Shown: positions 8,411 to 16,621, counted from the first letter of the stretch. The stretch: 64,000 bases of DNA from Actinophytocola oryzae (GCF_004364325.1 NZ_SOCP01000012.1:62001-126000), one strand, 5' to 3'. Program-made: numbers and translations. The notes: generated from the letters alone by a model not told the origin.

Positions 8411-8530
8411 GGTGGGCCGGTGGGCCGGTGGGCCGGTGGGCCGGTGGGCCGGTGGGCCGGTGGGCCGGTGGGCCGGTGGGCCGGTGGGCCGGTGGGCCGG
8501 TGGGCCGGTGGGCCGGTGGGCCGGTGGGCC
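8411..8530. repeat. Tandem array: 15 perfect copies of the 8-bp unit GGTGGGCC
   Basis: From 8411 to 8530 the sequence is an uninterrupted array of GGTGGGCC, flanked by partial units. Since 8 is not a multiple of 3, all three forward frames encode the same rotated octapeptide (GRWAGGPV) and the reverse frames likewise, with no stop codon in any frame. Long artefactual reading frames therefore cross it. It starts 23 bp after the oxidoreductase stop codon. The G-runs on the plus strand could form G-quadruplexes. Arrays of this kind vary in copy number by slippage. Confidence 0.95.
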
Positions 8531-8574
8531 GGGCCTCGGGTTGGTATCGGGGTTGGTGCGGGCGGGGCGGTTTA

Positions 8575-9345
8575 TCGTGCATGGTGGGGGCTGTCGGGGG
8601 TGCCGACTTGCCTCGATGCGTGGTTGGGGCTGTCGGGGGAGGCTTGGACCCGCGTTTGTGTCGGAAGTTGGGTTGGTTCGGGGCGCGTGACCGGCCTCGG
8701 GTGGTGTCGGGATTGAGTTGGTCGGGGCGGTGATTGTGCTTGTGGGGTTGGCTCGGGTGGCTGACCTACGTTGGCGTGTGGTTGGGCTGTTGGCGGAGGC
8801 TTGGGCCTCCGGTTGGTGTCGGGGTCGGGTTGGCCGCGGGTGGTTGAGCGGTCTCCGGTTGGCGTCGTGCTTGGTTGTTGCCCACACCGGTCCGCCACGG
8901 CTGAGCCCGTGTCCTGTTCGGATGTCACCATCCCGGTTTCCCCTGCCGGGAAACAGGAGTCGATGTGTCGGGGTGGCCCACTAACGTTGGCGTGTGGTTG
9001 GGCTGTCGGCGGAGGCTTGAGCCTCGGGTTGGTGTCGGCGTCCGGTTGGCCAAGGGGTGGTCGACTGGGTGTGCGGTCGGCATTGTGTTTGTGGGGATCG
9101 GGCGGGGTGGCCGTTTTTGCCTCGGTGTGTGGTTGGGCTGTTGGCGGGGGCCTCGGGTTGGGGTCGGCGCTGGGTTGGCTGCGGGCGGTTGACCGGGTCT
9201 CCGGTCGGCATCAGGTCTGGTGGGGTCGGCCCGGGTGACCTATCTCGGCGCGTGGCCCGGCTGTTGGCGGAGGCTCGGGCCTTGAATCTGCCTCGGCATC
9301 GGGTTGGCCGTGGCGGGCGACCGGCATCTCCGGTCGCCATCGGGC
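8575..9345. repeat. Family of about six degenerate G/T-rich repeats (roughly 120-215 bp spacing), non-coding
   Basis: Copies of a shared core (GTGGTTGGGCTGTYGGCGG, then GAGGCTTGGGCCTCGG and GGTTGGTGTCGGGGTC) begin near 8582 (partial), 8621, 8775, 8991, 9126 and 9250, each followed by a TTGACCGGGTCTCCGGTCGGCAT-like tail in the better copies. The plus strand is strikingly rich in G and T and poor in A. No reading frame here shows actinobacterial codon bias or a recognisable protein. Together with the 8-bp array and the unremarkable stretch to 9651 it fills a 1.26-kb gap. Confidence 0.8.
8936..8954. other. Hairpin in a unique segment inside the G/T-rich repeats
   Basis: A perfect 7-bp inverted repeat (GTTTCCC at 8936-8942, GGGAAAC at 8948-8954, 5-nt loop) lies within a stretch of about 100 bp (8881-8980) that lacks the G/T bias of its surroundings and separates two repeat copies. 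Function unknown. Confidence 0.4.
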
Positions 9346-9651
9346 TTGGGCTGCAGGAGCGGTGGTTGGCCTCGGGCTGGGCTCGAGGTCGGGTTGGCCC
9401 GGAGCGGGTTCGGGCTTCTGGGGCAGGTCTTGGATCGGTGCCAATGTGTCCGGGGGCTCCGCTCGGAGTCCTTGTCCTCTGCCTTCACCAAGGCGTCGTC
9501 GAGGAGCTTGTTGCGGCATCGGGCTAGCCTGAGCGGTCGTCGCGTCTCGGGTTCAGTGGGGCGTTCCCCGTCGGCGCAGGCGGGGGCTTGGCGTTGCGTT
9601 CGTGGTCTGCCCGAGGGTGGTCAGCTGGTTTGGGGCCACTCTGCGGTGGGA

Positions 9652-10665
9652 TCAAGTCGGCTCGCAGTCGATGACGACCAGGCCGGTGGAGGTTGTTCTG
9701 ACATCGGTCGTGGTCAGGCCTGCCGCTGTGGCCAGTGCCTGGTAGTCCTCGACGGTGCGTTCGCGGCCGCCTGAGAGCACCAACATGCGCAGGTTCATCT
9801 CGGCGAACATGCCGGGGTCGTCGCCTGCTGTTCCGTGGGACTCGACTATGACCACCCGGCCCGTCTTACCTGCGGCCTGGGCGCATCCGCGGAGGATTTT
9901 CGTGGCCTGGTCATCGTCCCAGTCGTGTAGTACGGCGCTGAGCAGGTACACGTCCCCGCCTGTGGGCAGTGGGTCGAAGAAGCTCTGGCCTGCGAACTCG
10001 CACCGGTCGCCCAAGCCTCGTTCCGCCAGGCGCTCTCGGCCTCTGGTGACTGTGTCGGGTAGGTCTACCAGCGTCGCCCGGATGTCGGGGTTGGCTGCCA
10101 GTATCTCGGCCAGCAGCGCCCCGGTGCCGCCGCCGACGTCGATGACATGCCGTACGTCGGTCCAGTCGTAGGCGGTGGCTGCCGCGGTGCGTGTCGAGCC
10201 CGCCATCGAGGCGTCGAAGGACGCCGCCATGGTGGGGTTGGTGGCCAGGTACTCCCAGAACGGGGCACCGTGCACGGTCTCCCACGCTGGCCCACCGGTG
10301 CGGACGGTGTGCAGGAGGTTCGTGAACACCAGGTCCATGCGGCCGCCGAACTCGTTCAGGTCGAACGCCGCTCGCATGCCCCCTGGGTGATCCGACCTCA
10401 GCAGGTCGGCGGTCTCGTTCAGTGCGAACCGGTTCGGCGCCGGCTCGGTGAACACTCCGTGGCAGGTCAGGTGGCGTAGCAGCCTGCCGAGGGCATCCGC
10501 GTCCGTCTCGGTTCGGGTCGCCAGCTCTTCGACCTCCGTGACGCCTTCGGACATCAGGTCCGCCAGTCGCAGGGTGGCCGCCACTCGGACCGCCATGGGG
10601 GTCACGAGGTCGGCTATCGGGGCCAACACCTCCCACGGCGACGGCTGGGTCTCGTTCGACGTCAT
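9652..10665 (-). CDS. SAM-dependent O-methyltransferase (AdoMet_MTase dimeric, DnrK/ArcC-like)
   Basis: A 337-residue protein with the two-domain layout of small-molecule O-methyltransferases: an N-terminal winged-helix dimerisation domain (about 1-100, TPMAVRVAATLRLADLM) and a C-terminal Rossmann domain with VIDVGGGTGALLAEILA (motif I), LVDLPDTV, and SAVLHDWDDDQATKIL, whose His is the general base in related plant and streptomycete enzymes. Typical substrates are aromatic polyketides or other phenols, but no biosynthetic genes flank it. The ATG at 10665 is preferred; the upstream Met would add seven residues. It lies downstream of the hexosaminidase on the same strand but behind a strong terminator, so it has its own promoter in the 54-bp gap or just inside it. 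Confidence 0.88.
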   Translation of the reverse strand: MTSNETQPSPWEVLAPIADLVTPMAVRVAATLRLADLMSEGVTEVEELATRTETDADALGRLLRHLTCHGVFTEPAPNRFALNETADLLRSDHPGGMRAAFDLNEFGGRMDLVFTNLLHTVRTGGPAWETVHGAPFWEYLATNPTMAASFDASMAGSTRTAAATAYDWTDVRHVIDVGGGTGALLAEILAANPDIRATLVDLPDTVTRGRERLAERGLGDRCEFAGQSFFDPLPTGGDVYLLSAVLHDWDDDQATKILRGCAQAAGKTGRVVIVESHGTAGDDPGMFAEMNLRMLVLSGGRERTVEDYQALATAAGLTTTDVRTTSTGLVVIDCEPT

Positions 10666-10719
10666 GCTGCCCACGCTAGCGATCACGCCCTTGTCCGGCA
10701 GGGCAGTTCCGCGACATGA

Positions 10720-10750
10720 CGGCGGCCACCTCAGCGCGAGGTGGCCGCCG
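10720..10750. terminator. Terminator of the das-like operon
   Basis: A perfect 13-bp stem (CGGCGGCCACCTC at 10720-10732 with its complement at 10738-10750) with a 5-nt loop lies 13 bp beyond the hexosaminidase stop codon. Confidence 0.85.
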
Positions 10751-10762
10751 GTCAGCGCGTGA

Positions 10763-12340
10763 TCACCAGGGGATCTGTGGCGACCGGTAGAAGTCGACGC
10801 CCATCGCTTCCCACCTCGGGCCCTGTTCGGCCAGGCGGGAGCGGAACGACTGCCAGTCGTGGGTCGACCACGGGGACCACGCCAGTTCGGCGATGGCAGG
10901 CAGCCTGGGGAACGCCATGAACTCGATGTTGTCGATGTTCTCCAGCGTCTCCGACCACAGCGGCGCCTCCACGCCGAGCACGGCCGACTCCGGCACGTTC
11001 TCGACGTACGCCCCCGGGTTCCAGTCGTACGCGTCGTCCACCTCCGTGAAACCTGCCCACGACAGGCCCAGCGGGGTGTTCGCGTCGTACTTCATGTCCA
11101 GGTACGCCTTGTTGGCCGGCGACATAAGGATCTTGTTGCCTGCCGCCGCCCCGTCGACCACCAGGTCATTGCTCGTCGTCGTGCCCCAGAACTGGGCCAC
11201 GCCCGACGTGGGTGGGGTGGCTTTCAGGAACTCGTGCCAGCCGACCGCTCGTTTGCCGGTTGCCTCGACGATCGGGAAGACCCGGTCGAAGAACTTCACG
11301 AAGTCCTCGTCCGTGGTCGAGTGGGCCTCGTCGCCGCCGATGTGCAGGTACGGGCCGGGGGTCAGCCTCGCCAGCTGGGAGATCACGTCCTGGAGGAAGT
11401 CGTACGTGGTGTCCTTGTCGATGCACAGGGAGCTGAAGCCGACCTCGATGCCCGTGTACAGCGGCGGCGCCACGCCGTCGCAGTTCAGCTCGGCGTACGA
11501 CGCCAGCGCGGCGTTCGTGTGGCCCGGCAGGTCGATCTCCGGGACGATCGTGATGTGGCGGGCCGCCGCGTACGCGACCAGGTCGCGGAACTGGGCCTGC
11601 GTGTAGTAGCCGCCGGGGCCGCCGCCCACCTCCGTGGAGCCGCCGTACTCGGTCAGCCTCGGCCAGCCCTCGATCTCGATGCGCCAGCCCTGGTCGTCCG
11701 CGAGGTGCAGGTGCAGGTGGTTGATCTTGTACATGGCCAGCTGGTCGATGTAGGTCTTGACCTCGGTCGGCGAGAAGAAGTGCCTCGCCACGTCGAGCAT
11801 CGCGCCACGGTAGGCGAAGCGCGGGTAGTCGACGATCCTGCCCGCCTGCACGGTCCACGGGCCGCGCTGCCGGGTGCGGCTCTCGACCTTCGCCGGGAGT
11901 AGCTGGCGCAGCGTCTGCACGCCGGAGAACAGGCCCGCTGACGTGCGTGCCTTCAGTGCGACGCCGTGCCGGGTCACGGTCAGCTCGTAGCCCTCGTTGC
12001 CCAGGCTCGGGGGGACGTAGCCGAGGGACAGCGTGATCCCGCCGCCTCCGCGGTGGTCCGTGACGACCGGCAGCCGGTAGCCGGTCGACGGGCGCAGCAC
12101 GCCGGCCAGGTACTCGCCGACGCCGCGGGCGCCGCGGCCGGTGCTGATCACGGTGTCACGGGACAGCTCGAAACCGCCGCCGTGGCGGTCAGGTGTGACC
12201 GACACCGGCGCCGGTATCACCTGGGTCATGCGGGACTCCTCATGAGCGGGAGCGGCCGATGCCGGCACGCCGAGACCGAGCAGCGTCAACGCACCGACGG
12301 CCAGGACAGTTATGGAACGAGGCGCAGGGAACCTGGACAC
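10763..12340 (-). CDS. Secreted beta-N-acetylhexosaminidase, GH20 (DasD-like)
   Basis: A 525-residue exoenzyme that releases N-acetylglucosamine from chito-oligosaccharides. It has a signal peptide (about 1-29, hydrophobic core then ASAAPA), a GH20b domain (about 40-165) and the GH20 barrel from YRGAMLDVARHFF onward, with the catalytic Asp-Glu pair in HIGGDEAH (about residues 333-340) and the substrate Trp motif VAQFWG. The GTG at 12340 has a strong site (GGGAGGAT). It follows the two sugar permease genes, as dasD follows dasABC in Streptomyces, and two dre-like operators lie between it and the permease. It probably generates GlcNAc or chitobiose at the cell surface for the adjacent transporter. 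Confidence 0.93.
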   Translation of the reverse strand: MSRFPAPRSITVLAVGALTLLGLGVPASAAPAHEESRMTQVIPAPVSVTPDRHGGGFELSRDTVISTGRGARGVGEYLAGVLRPSTGYRLPVVTDHRGGGGITLSLGYVPPSLGNEGYELTVTRHGVALKARTSAGLFSGVQTLRQLLPAKVESRTRQRGPWTVQAGRIVDYPRFAYRGAMLDVARHFFSPTEVKTYIDQLAMYKINHLHLHLADDQGWRIEIEGWPRLTEYGGSTEVGGGPGGYYTQAQFRDLVAYAAARHITIVPEIDLPGHTNAALASYAELNCDGVAPPLYTGIEVGFSSLCIDKDTTYDFLQDVISQLARLTPGPYLHIGGDEAHSTTDEDFVKFFDRVFPIVEATGKRAVGWHEFLKATPPTSGVAQFWGTTTSNDLVVDGAAAGNKILMSPANKAYLDMKYDANTPLGLSWAGFTEVDDAYDWNPGAYVENVPESAVLGVEAPLWSETLENIDNIEFMAFPRLPAIAELAWSPWSTHDWQSFRSRLAEQGPRWEAMGVDFYRSPQIPW

Positions 12341-12365
12341 AAGATCCTCCCGAAGGGTCGGACAT

Positions 12366-12397
12366 CCAGGTATAGACCACCAGTGGTCCAGACCACA
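12366..12397. promoter_or_regulatory. Twin dre-like DasR operators upstream of the hexosaminidase gene
   Basis: Two abutting 16-bp half-palindromic sites, CCAGGTATAGACCACC (12366-12381) and AGTGGTCCAGACCACA (12382-12397), fit the DasR-responsive element ACTGGTCTAGACCACT known from Streptomyces. They lie 26-57 bp before the hexosaminidase GTG, so that gene can be controlled apart from the transporter. Confidence 0.8.
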
Positions 12398-12423
12398 AGG
12401 TCACGCATGACCCTCCGACGCGG

Positions 12424-13254
12424 TCAGCCCTTGAGCGCCCCCGCCGTCGCGCCGGACACCAGCTTGCGTTGCACGAGCAGGAAGAACACGAGCGCGGGCA
12501 GCGCGTACATGACCGACGCGGCCATGATCCCGCCCCAGTCGGTGCCGAAGATGGTCTTGAACGTCGACAGCCACACCGGCAGCGTCTGCTTGTCCTTGTC
12601 CCGCATGAACACCAGCGCGTACAGGAACTCGTTCCACGCCGTGATGAACGCGAACACCGACGTCGCGACGATGCCGGGGCCGAGCAACGGCAGCACGACG
12701 CGCCGGAACGCGGCGAAGCGGCCGCAGCCGTCGACCATCGCCGCCTCCTCCAGCTCGTACGGGATGCCCTGCACGAACCCGCGCAGCGTCCACACCGTGA
12801 ACGGCAGCGTGATCGCGAAGTACACGAGCAGCAGCGACGGCAGCTTGTTGAGCAGCCCGGCGTCCTGCATCAGCAGGAACATCGGGATGAACAACGCCTC
12901 GACCGGCGCCATCTGCGCGATCAGCACCAGCAGCAGGAAGCCCTTGCGGCCGCGGAAACGCAGTCGTGCCAACGGGAACGCCGCGAGCACCCCCGCCACC
13001 AGCGACAACAGCACCGCGCCGACCGTGACGATGAGGCTGTTGGTCAGGTGCCCGAGGAACCCCGGCTTCGACCAGGCGCTGGCGAAGTTGTCGAACGTCC
13101 ACGACAGCGGCAGCAGGTCGTAGTCCGGCGTCAGCAACGCGGTGGATGGCTTGAACGCGCTGGTCAGCAGCCAGTACGTCGGGAAGGCGAAGAACACGGC
13201 CACGACCACGCCGGCCGTGTTGAGCGCGATGCGCTGACCCTTCGTCTTGTTCAC
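12424..13254 (-). CDS. Carbohydrate ABC transporter permease, MalG type (DasC-like)
   Basis: A 276-residue inner-membrane permease with about six transmembrane segments and the EAA loop ELEEAAMVDGCGRFAAFRRVVLPLLGPGI, whose Gly contacts the ATPase. It would pair with the upstream permease and the binding lipoprotein to import N,N'-diacetylchitobiose or a related sugar. The GTG at 13254 is chosen because an AGGAGG site lies 4 nt upstream; the longer reading frame is an N-terminal extension through the repeat-bearing gap. No ATPase gene is in the operon; in Streptomyces the shared MsiK ATPase energises DasABC from elsewhere. Confidence 0.9.
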   Translation of the reverse strand: MNKTKGQRIALNTAGVVVAVFFAFPTYWLLTSAFKPSTALLTPDYDLLPLSWTFDNFASAWSKPGFLGHLTNSLIVTVGAVLLSLVAGVLAAFPLARLRFRGRKGFLLLVLIAQMAPVEALFIPMFLLMQDAGLLNKLPSLLLVYFAITLPFTVWTLRGFVQGIPYELEEAAMVDGCGRFAAFRRVVLPLLGPGIVATSVFAFITAWNEFLYALVFMRDKDKQTLPVWLSTFKTIFGTDWGGIMAASVMYALPALVFFLLVQRKLVSGATAGALKG

Positions 13255-13286
13255 GCCGCCTCCTCGCCCGCTCCGTGGCACCGGAC

Positions 13287-13341
13287 CGCTCCGCAGGCTC
13301 CGAGCCGGCCTGAGTATCGATGATTCGCTCCGCAAGCTCCG
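13287..13341. repeat. Short direct repeat in the gap between the two permease genes
   Basis: CGCTCCGCAGGCTCCG (13287-13302) recurs as CGCTCCGCAAGCTCCG (13326-13341), one mismatch in 16, inside the 88-bp gap between the permease genes. The second copy ends one base before the stop codon of the upstream gene. It may be a small dispersed intergenic element. Confidence 0.5.
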
Positions 13342-13342
13342 C

Positions 13343-14320
13343 TCACGAGATGTCACCCTCCCGGGTGCGCAGTAGCAACTGCAGGTAACGCGCGGTGAGC
13401 ACGACGAGGACCAGGATCATCAGGACCGCTACCGCGGACGCCACGCCGAAGTGCCTACCGGCGATGCCCCGCAGGTACAGCAGGAGCGGCAGCGTGGTGC
13501 TCTCGCCGTCCGGGCCGCCCTGGCGGATCGCCCACACCTGCGCGAACACCTTGAAGTCCCAGATCACCGACAGGAACGTGGCCAGCGTGACCAGCGGGCG
13601 GATCGACGGCCAGGACACGGTCGAGAACGTCTGCCACGGCGTCGCGCCGTCCATGGCGGCCGCCTCGTACAGCTCCTTCGGCGCCTGCAGCAGGCCCGCG
13701 TAGATCGTGAAGCAGACGAAGGGCACGGCCTGCCAGACGATCAGGAGACCGATCACCGTGAGGGTGCTCGCGCCGCTGGAGAACCACGAGAAGTGCTCGA
13801 ACGAGCCGAAGCCCAGCTTCACCAGCGTCTTGTTCAGGATTCCGTACTGCTGGTCGAAGATCCACTGGAACACCGTCGTGGTCGCGAGGATGGGGGTCGC
13901 CCACGCGAGCACCAGGGTCACCTGGAGTATCACCCGCACCGGCCCGGACAGGTGACGCATGAGCAGCGCGATCACCGCGCCGAACAGGACGGTGCCCGCC
14001 ACGACCGCGGCCGTGAACACGACGGTCCGCAGGGTGATGGTCCAGAACTCCGGATCGGCCAGTACCGACGTGTAGTTGTCGAGCCCGACCCAGACGATCT
14101 CGCCACGCACCAGTTGACCGAGGTCGAGCTGGCGGAAGCTGATCCCGACCACCTGCACCGCGGGCCAGCCCAGCAGGACCAGCATCACGATCACCGCTGG
14201 CGCGAGGAGCAGGTAGGGGATCGTCCGGTCGCCGAGGCTGACGGTGCGCCGGCGACGCGCGCGCGGCGGCGCCGGCGGGGAGGTCCCCGTCGGCACCGCC
14301 GTGTTCACCGTCGCCGTCAT
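13343..14320 (-). CDS. Carbohydrate ABC transporter permease, MalF type (DasB-like)
   Basis: A 325-residue permease: a basic N-terminal tail (RARRRRTVSLGDRTIPY), about six membrane segments, and an EAA motif KELYEAAAMDGATPWQTFSTVSWPSIRPLV. The ATG at 14320 overlaps the stop of the binding-protein gene as ATGA, so the two are translationally coupled; the 42 upstream in-frame codons are the shadow of that gene. It partners with the MalG-type permease encoded next. Confidence 0.9.
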   Translation of the reverse strand: MTATVNTAVPTGTSPPAPPRARRRRTVSLGDRTIPYLLLAPAVIVMLVLLGWPAVQVVGISFRQLDLGQLVRGEIVWVGLDNYTSVLADPEFWTITLRTVVFTAAVVAGTVLFGAVIALLMRHLSGPVRVILQVTLVLAWATPILATTTVFQWIFDQQYGILNKTLVKLGFGSFEHFSWFSSGASTLTVIGLLIVWQAVPFVCFTIYAGLLQAPKELYEAAAMDGATPWQTFSTVSWPSIRPLVTLATFLSVIWDFKVFAQVWAIRQGGPDGESTTLPLLLYLRGIAGRHFGVASAVAVLMILVLVVLTARYLQLLLRTREGDIS

Positions 14321-15603
14321 CCCTTGAACGCGGCGTCCAGCGCGGAGTTCGCGTCGTTGGTCGCGGTGTCGAGGTCCTTGGCGCCGGTCAGGTACGCGGT
14401 CAGCATGTCCTTGAGCGGGTTCTGGCCCGCCTCGACGGTCGCCCACTTCGGGGTGGCCGGGGCGGCCTTGCCGTCCTTGGACGCAGCCGCCATCGCCTTG
14501 CTGACGGGCTTGGCGTCGAGTGCGGAAAGGTCGGTCGAGGCACCCGGCACCATGCCGGCCTCGGCGAGCTGGCTCTGGTACTTGTCCGAGAGCAGCATCT
14601 TCAGGTAGCTCTTGGCGAGCTCGGGGTTCTTGCTGTTGACGGGGATCGCGAGGTTCGAGCCACCCTGGAAGACCGGCGCCGTCTTACCAGCGGTCTTCGA
14701 CGGGATCGCGAAGGCGGACGAGTTCTTCTCGATGTCCGGGTTGTCCTTCGCGGCCGTGCCGAGCTCCCACGGCAGCGCGATCATCATCGCGACCTTGCCC
14801 TGGCCGTAGATGCCCGCCTGCTCCGGGTTCTGCTCGTCGTTGTCCTTCGGCGCGGTCGTGCCGGACGTGTCGACGAGCTGCTTGTAGAACTGGAGCGCCG
14901 ACTTGACCTCGGGGGAGTTGACCGTGGCCTTGAAGTCCGTGCCGCTCTTCTCGGCGATGTCGCCGCCCTCGTCGTAGATGAACGACAGGAGCGAGTACCA
15001 GTTCTGGCCCGGCAGGTACAGCGGCTGGAACTGCGGGTCGCTGCCGAACTTGGCCTTGAGCTTGGTGATCGCGTCGAGCCATTCCGCACGCGAGGTGGGC
15101 GCCGCGGCGATGCCCGCCTGCTGGAACATGTCGGTCCGGTACAGGACGACGCGGTTGGCCGCGTAGAACGGCGCCGCGTACTGCTTGCCGTCCCACTCGC
15201 CGGAGTCCTTCAGCGACGAGAGCCACTGGCCGCCGTTGAGCGAGTCGACGTCACCGGTCAGGTCGGTGAGGACCTCGTCGGCGGCGAAGGACGGCGCCTG
15301 GGTGTTGCCGAGCTCGATGACGTCCGGCGGGTCCTGGCTGGCCAGGGCCGTGGTGAGCTTGTCCTGGATGCCGTTCCACTCCTGGACCTCGTACTTGACC
15401 GTGACGCCCTTGTTGGCGGCCTCGAACTCCTTGTTGAGAGCGTCGGTGAGGGTCGCGGGGGCCGAGCCGTTCATCAGCCAGACGGTCAGCGTCTTGTCGC
15501 CACCGCCACTGTCGCTGCTGGAACCTCCACCGGAGCCGGCACAACCGGCGGTGGCTAACGCGATGGCCGCCGCGCCGGCCATCAGCTTCGTCAAGCGCTT
15601 CAC
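14317..15603 (-). CDS. Extracellular solute-binding lipoprotein of a sugar ABC transporter (DasA-like)
   Basis: A 428-residue family 1 solute-binding protein with a lipoprotein signal: KRL, hydrophobic stretch, then LATAGC with Cys21 as the acylation site, followed by a Gly/Ser linker. The mature part has VQEWNGIQDKLTTALASQDPPDVIELGNTQAPSFAADEV and the YAAPFYAANRVVLYRTDMF segment characteristic of sugar-binding proteins. With the dre operators upstream and the GH20 gene in the operon, chitobiose or another GlcNAc oligomer is the likely ligand. GTG start at 15603 with a GGAAGGA site. Order (dasA-B-C-D) and control match the Streptomyces das cluster, but dasR itself is not in the window. Confidence 0.9.
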   Translation of the reverse strand: MKRLTKLMAGAAAIALATAGCAGSGGGSSSDSGGGDKTLTVWLMNGSAPATLTDALNKEFEAANKGVTVKYEVQEWNGIQDKLTTALASQDPPDVIELGNTQAPSFAADEVLTDLTGDVDSLNGGQWLSSLKDSGEWDGKQYAAPFYAANRVVLYRTDMFQQAGIAAAPTSRAEWLDAITKLKAKFGSDPQFQPLYLPGQNWYSLLSFIYDEGGDIAEKSGTDFKATVNSPEVKSALQFYKQLVDTSGTTAPKDNDEQNPEQAGIYGQGKVAMMIALPWELGTAAKDNPDIEKNSSAFAIPSKTAGKTAPVFQGGSNLAIPVNSKNPELAKSYLKMLLSDKYQSQLAEAGMVPGASTDLSALDAKPVSKAMAAASKDGKAAPATPKWATVEAGQNPLKDMLTAYLTGAKDLDTATNDANSALDAAFKG

Positions 15604-15640
15604 GATCTTGTCCTTCCGTGCGCTGGCCGCGCGTCCGCTC

Positions 15641-15684
15641 TGTGGTTCAGACCTACTGGTATAGACCTAGTGGTTTAGACCAAT
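15641..15684. promoter_or_regulatory. Triple dre-like DasR operator array upstream of the binding-protein gene
   Basis: Three copies of the core TGGTNNAGACC occur at 15643 (TGGTTCAGACC), 15657 (TGGTATAGACC) and 15671 (TGGTTTAGACC), spaced exactly 14 bp, so neighbouring 16-bp sites overlap. They match the DasR-responsive element and lie 38-81 bp before the GTG. In Streptomyces DasR represses das genes and is released by glucosamine-6-phosphate. Confidence 0.85.
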
Positions 15685-15966
15685 GGGAGAACTCTGGTCC
15701 CACCCGTGCGCCCTGTCAAGGCAATCCGCGAAGACGTTGTCCGTCCGTTTTCGTTGACAGCAAACGAGATGCCGGATTGGTCGGAGAACCTTTCACTGAT
15801 CGGGTGTGGCCACACCGTCTGGCCTCGGGGTTCCCCGCGTCGCGAAAAGTGGACAAAAACTGGAAGTTTCGGGTGCTTTTCGCACGTGTGCCGCGGTTCG
15901 ACGCTCTTGGACTACATGGGTACATCGGGAGGACGGGTGGGGGAAGGTCGGTGTGTTGTCTTGGAG

Positions 15967-16554
15967 ATGGACGAGCACGGCCAGGCAAGTCTCCGCGAGA
16001 GCGTCGAGGTCCAGCTGGCGCGCTTCCGACGGGGTGAGCCGGACGCACGCGAGCGGTTGCTCGCCGCTGTCCGCCCGTTCGTCGTGCGGTACGTCCGGTC
16101 GCGGATCGGCCGGGGCGCGGGCATGTTCGAGTCCGCGGACGACGTCGCGCAGGACGTCTGCGTCGCCGTGCTGCGTGCCCTGCCCGCCTACCAGGACCGG
16201 GGCAGGCCGTTCCTCGCGTTCGTCTACGGCATCGCCGCGCACAAGGTCGCCGACTTCTGGCGGGCGAGGGCACGGATGCGTGACGAGCCCTACGCCGAGG
16301 TGCCGGAGCCGAGGGCGAGCGACGACGACCCGGCCGAGGAGGCGGTCCGCCAGGACCTCGCCGTCCGCCTCGACCAGCTGCTGCGGGAGCTGTCGTGCCA
16401 GCAGCGCGAGGTGGTCGTGCTCCGCGTCGTCGTGGGGCTGACCGCGGGGGAGACCGCCGAGATGCTCGGGTCGACGCCGGGTGCGGTGCGGGTCATGCAG
16501 CACCGCGCGCTGTCCAGGCTGCGTGGCGAGCTGCGGGCCCAGGGTCTGCGGTAG
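15967..16554 (+). CDS. ECF sigma factor, SigD/ShbA-like
   Basis: A 195-residue group 4 sigma factor. Region 2 is visible at [43 protein letters not shown], resembling M. tuberculosis SigD and streptomycete ShbA, and region 4 at [45 protein letters not shown]. The ATG at 15967 is tentative: TTG 15961 and ATG 15916 are alternatives in the same frame. No anti-sigma factor gene is adjacent, and the neighbours (das operon, dihydrolipoamide dehydrogenase) are not the usual guaB context of sigD. It may therefore be a paralogue. Confidence 0.85.
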   Translation: MDEHGQASLRESVEVQLARFRRGEPDARERLLAAVRPFVVRYVRSRIGRGAGMFESADDVAQDVCVAVLRALPAYQDRGRPFLAFVYGIAAHKVADFWRARARMRDEPYAEVPEPRASDDDPAEEAVRQDLAVRLDQLLRELSCQQREVVVLRVVVGLTAGETAEMLGSTPGAVRVMQHRALSRLRGELRAQGLR

Positions 16555-16609
16555 CGGGCGTGTCAGTGGGGTTGCCGACCGTGGGCGGCACGACCGCACC
16601 CGTTTCGCC

Positions 16610-16615
16610 TAGGGT
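16610..16615 (+). promoter_or_regulatory. -10 box of a leaderless promoter for lpd
   Basis: TAGGGT lies 6 nt before the GTG start at 16622, with no ribosome-binding site. Confidence 0.5.
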
Positions 16616-16621
16616 TGGGTC

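Noticed and set aside
8411-8530. CRISPR array
   Set aside because: The repeats are 8 bp and directly contiguous, with no spacers, and no cas genes are present.
8384-9527. Several reading frames of 75-290 codons on both strands across the repeat island
   Set aside because: They arise because the 8-bp unit has no stop in any frame and because G/T-rich DNA avoids stops. Their translations are repeats of one octapeptide or low-complexity Gly/Trp/Arg sequence, with no codon bias or start signal.
9652-10665. Natural-product biosynthetic cluster around the O-methyltransferase
   Set aside because: No polyketide, peptide or terpene synthase genes are nearby; the flanks are sugar-uptake genes and a repeat island.
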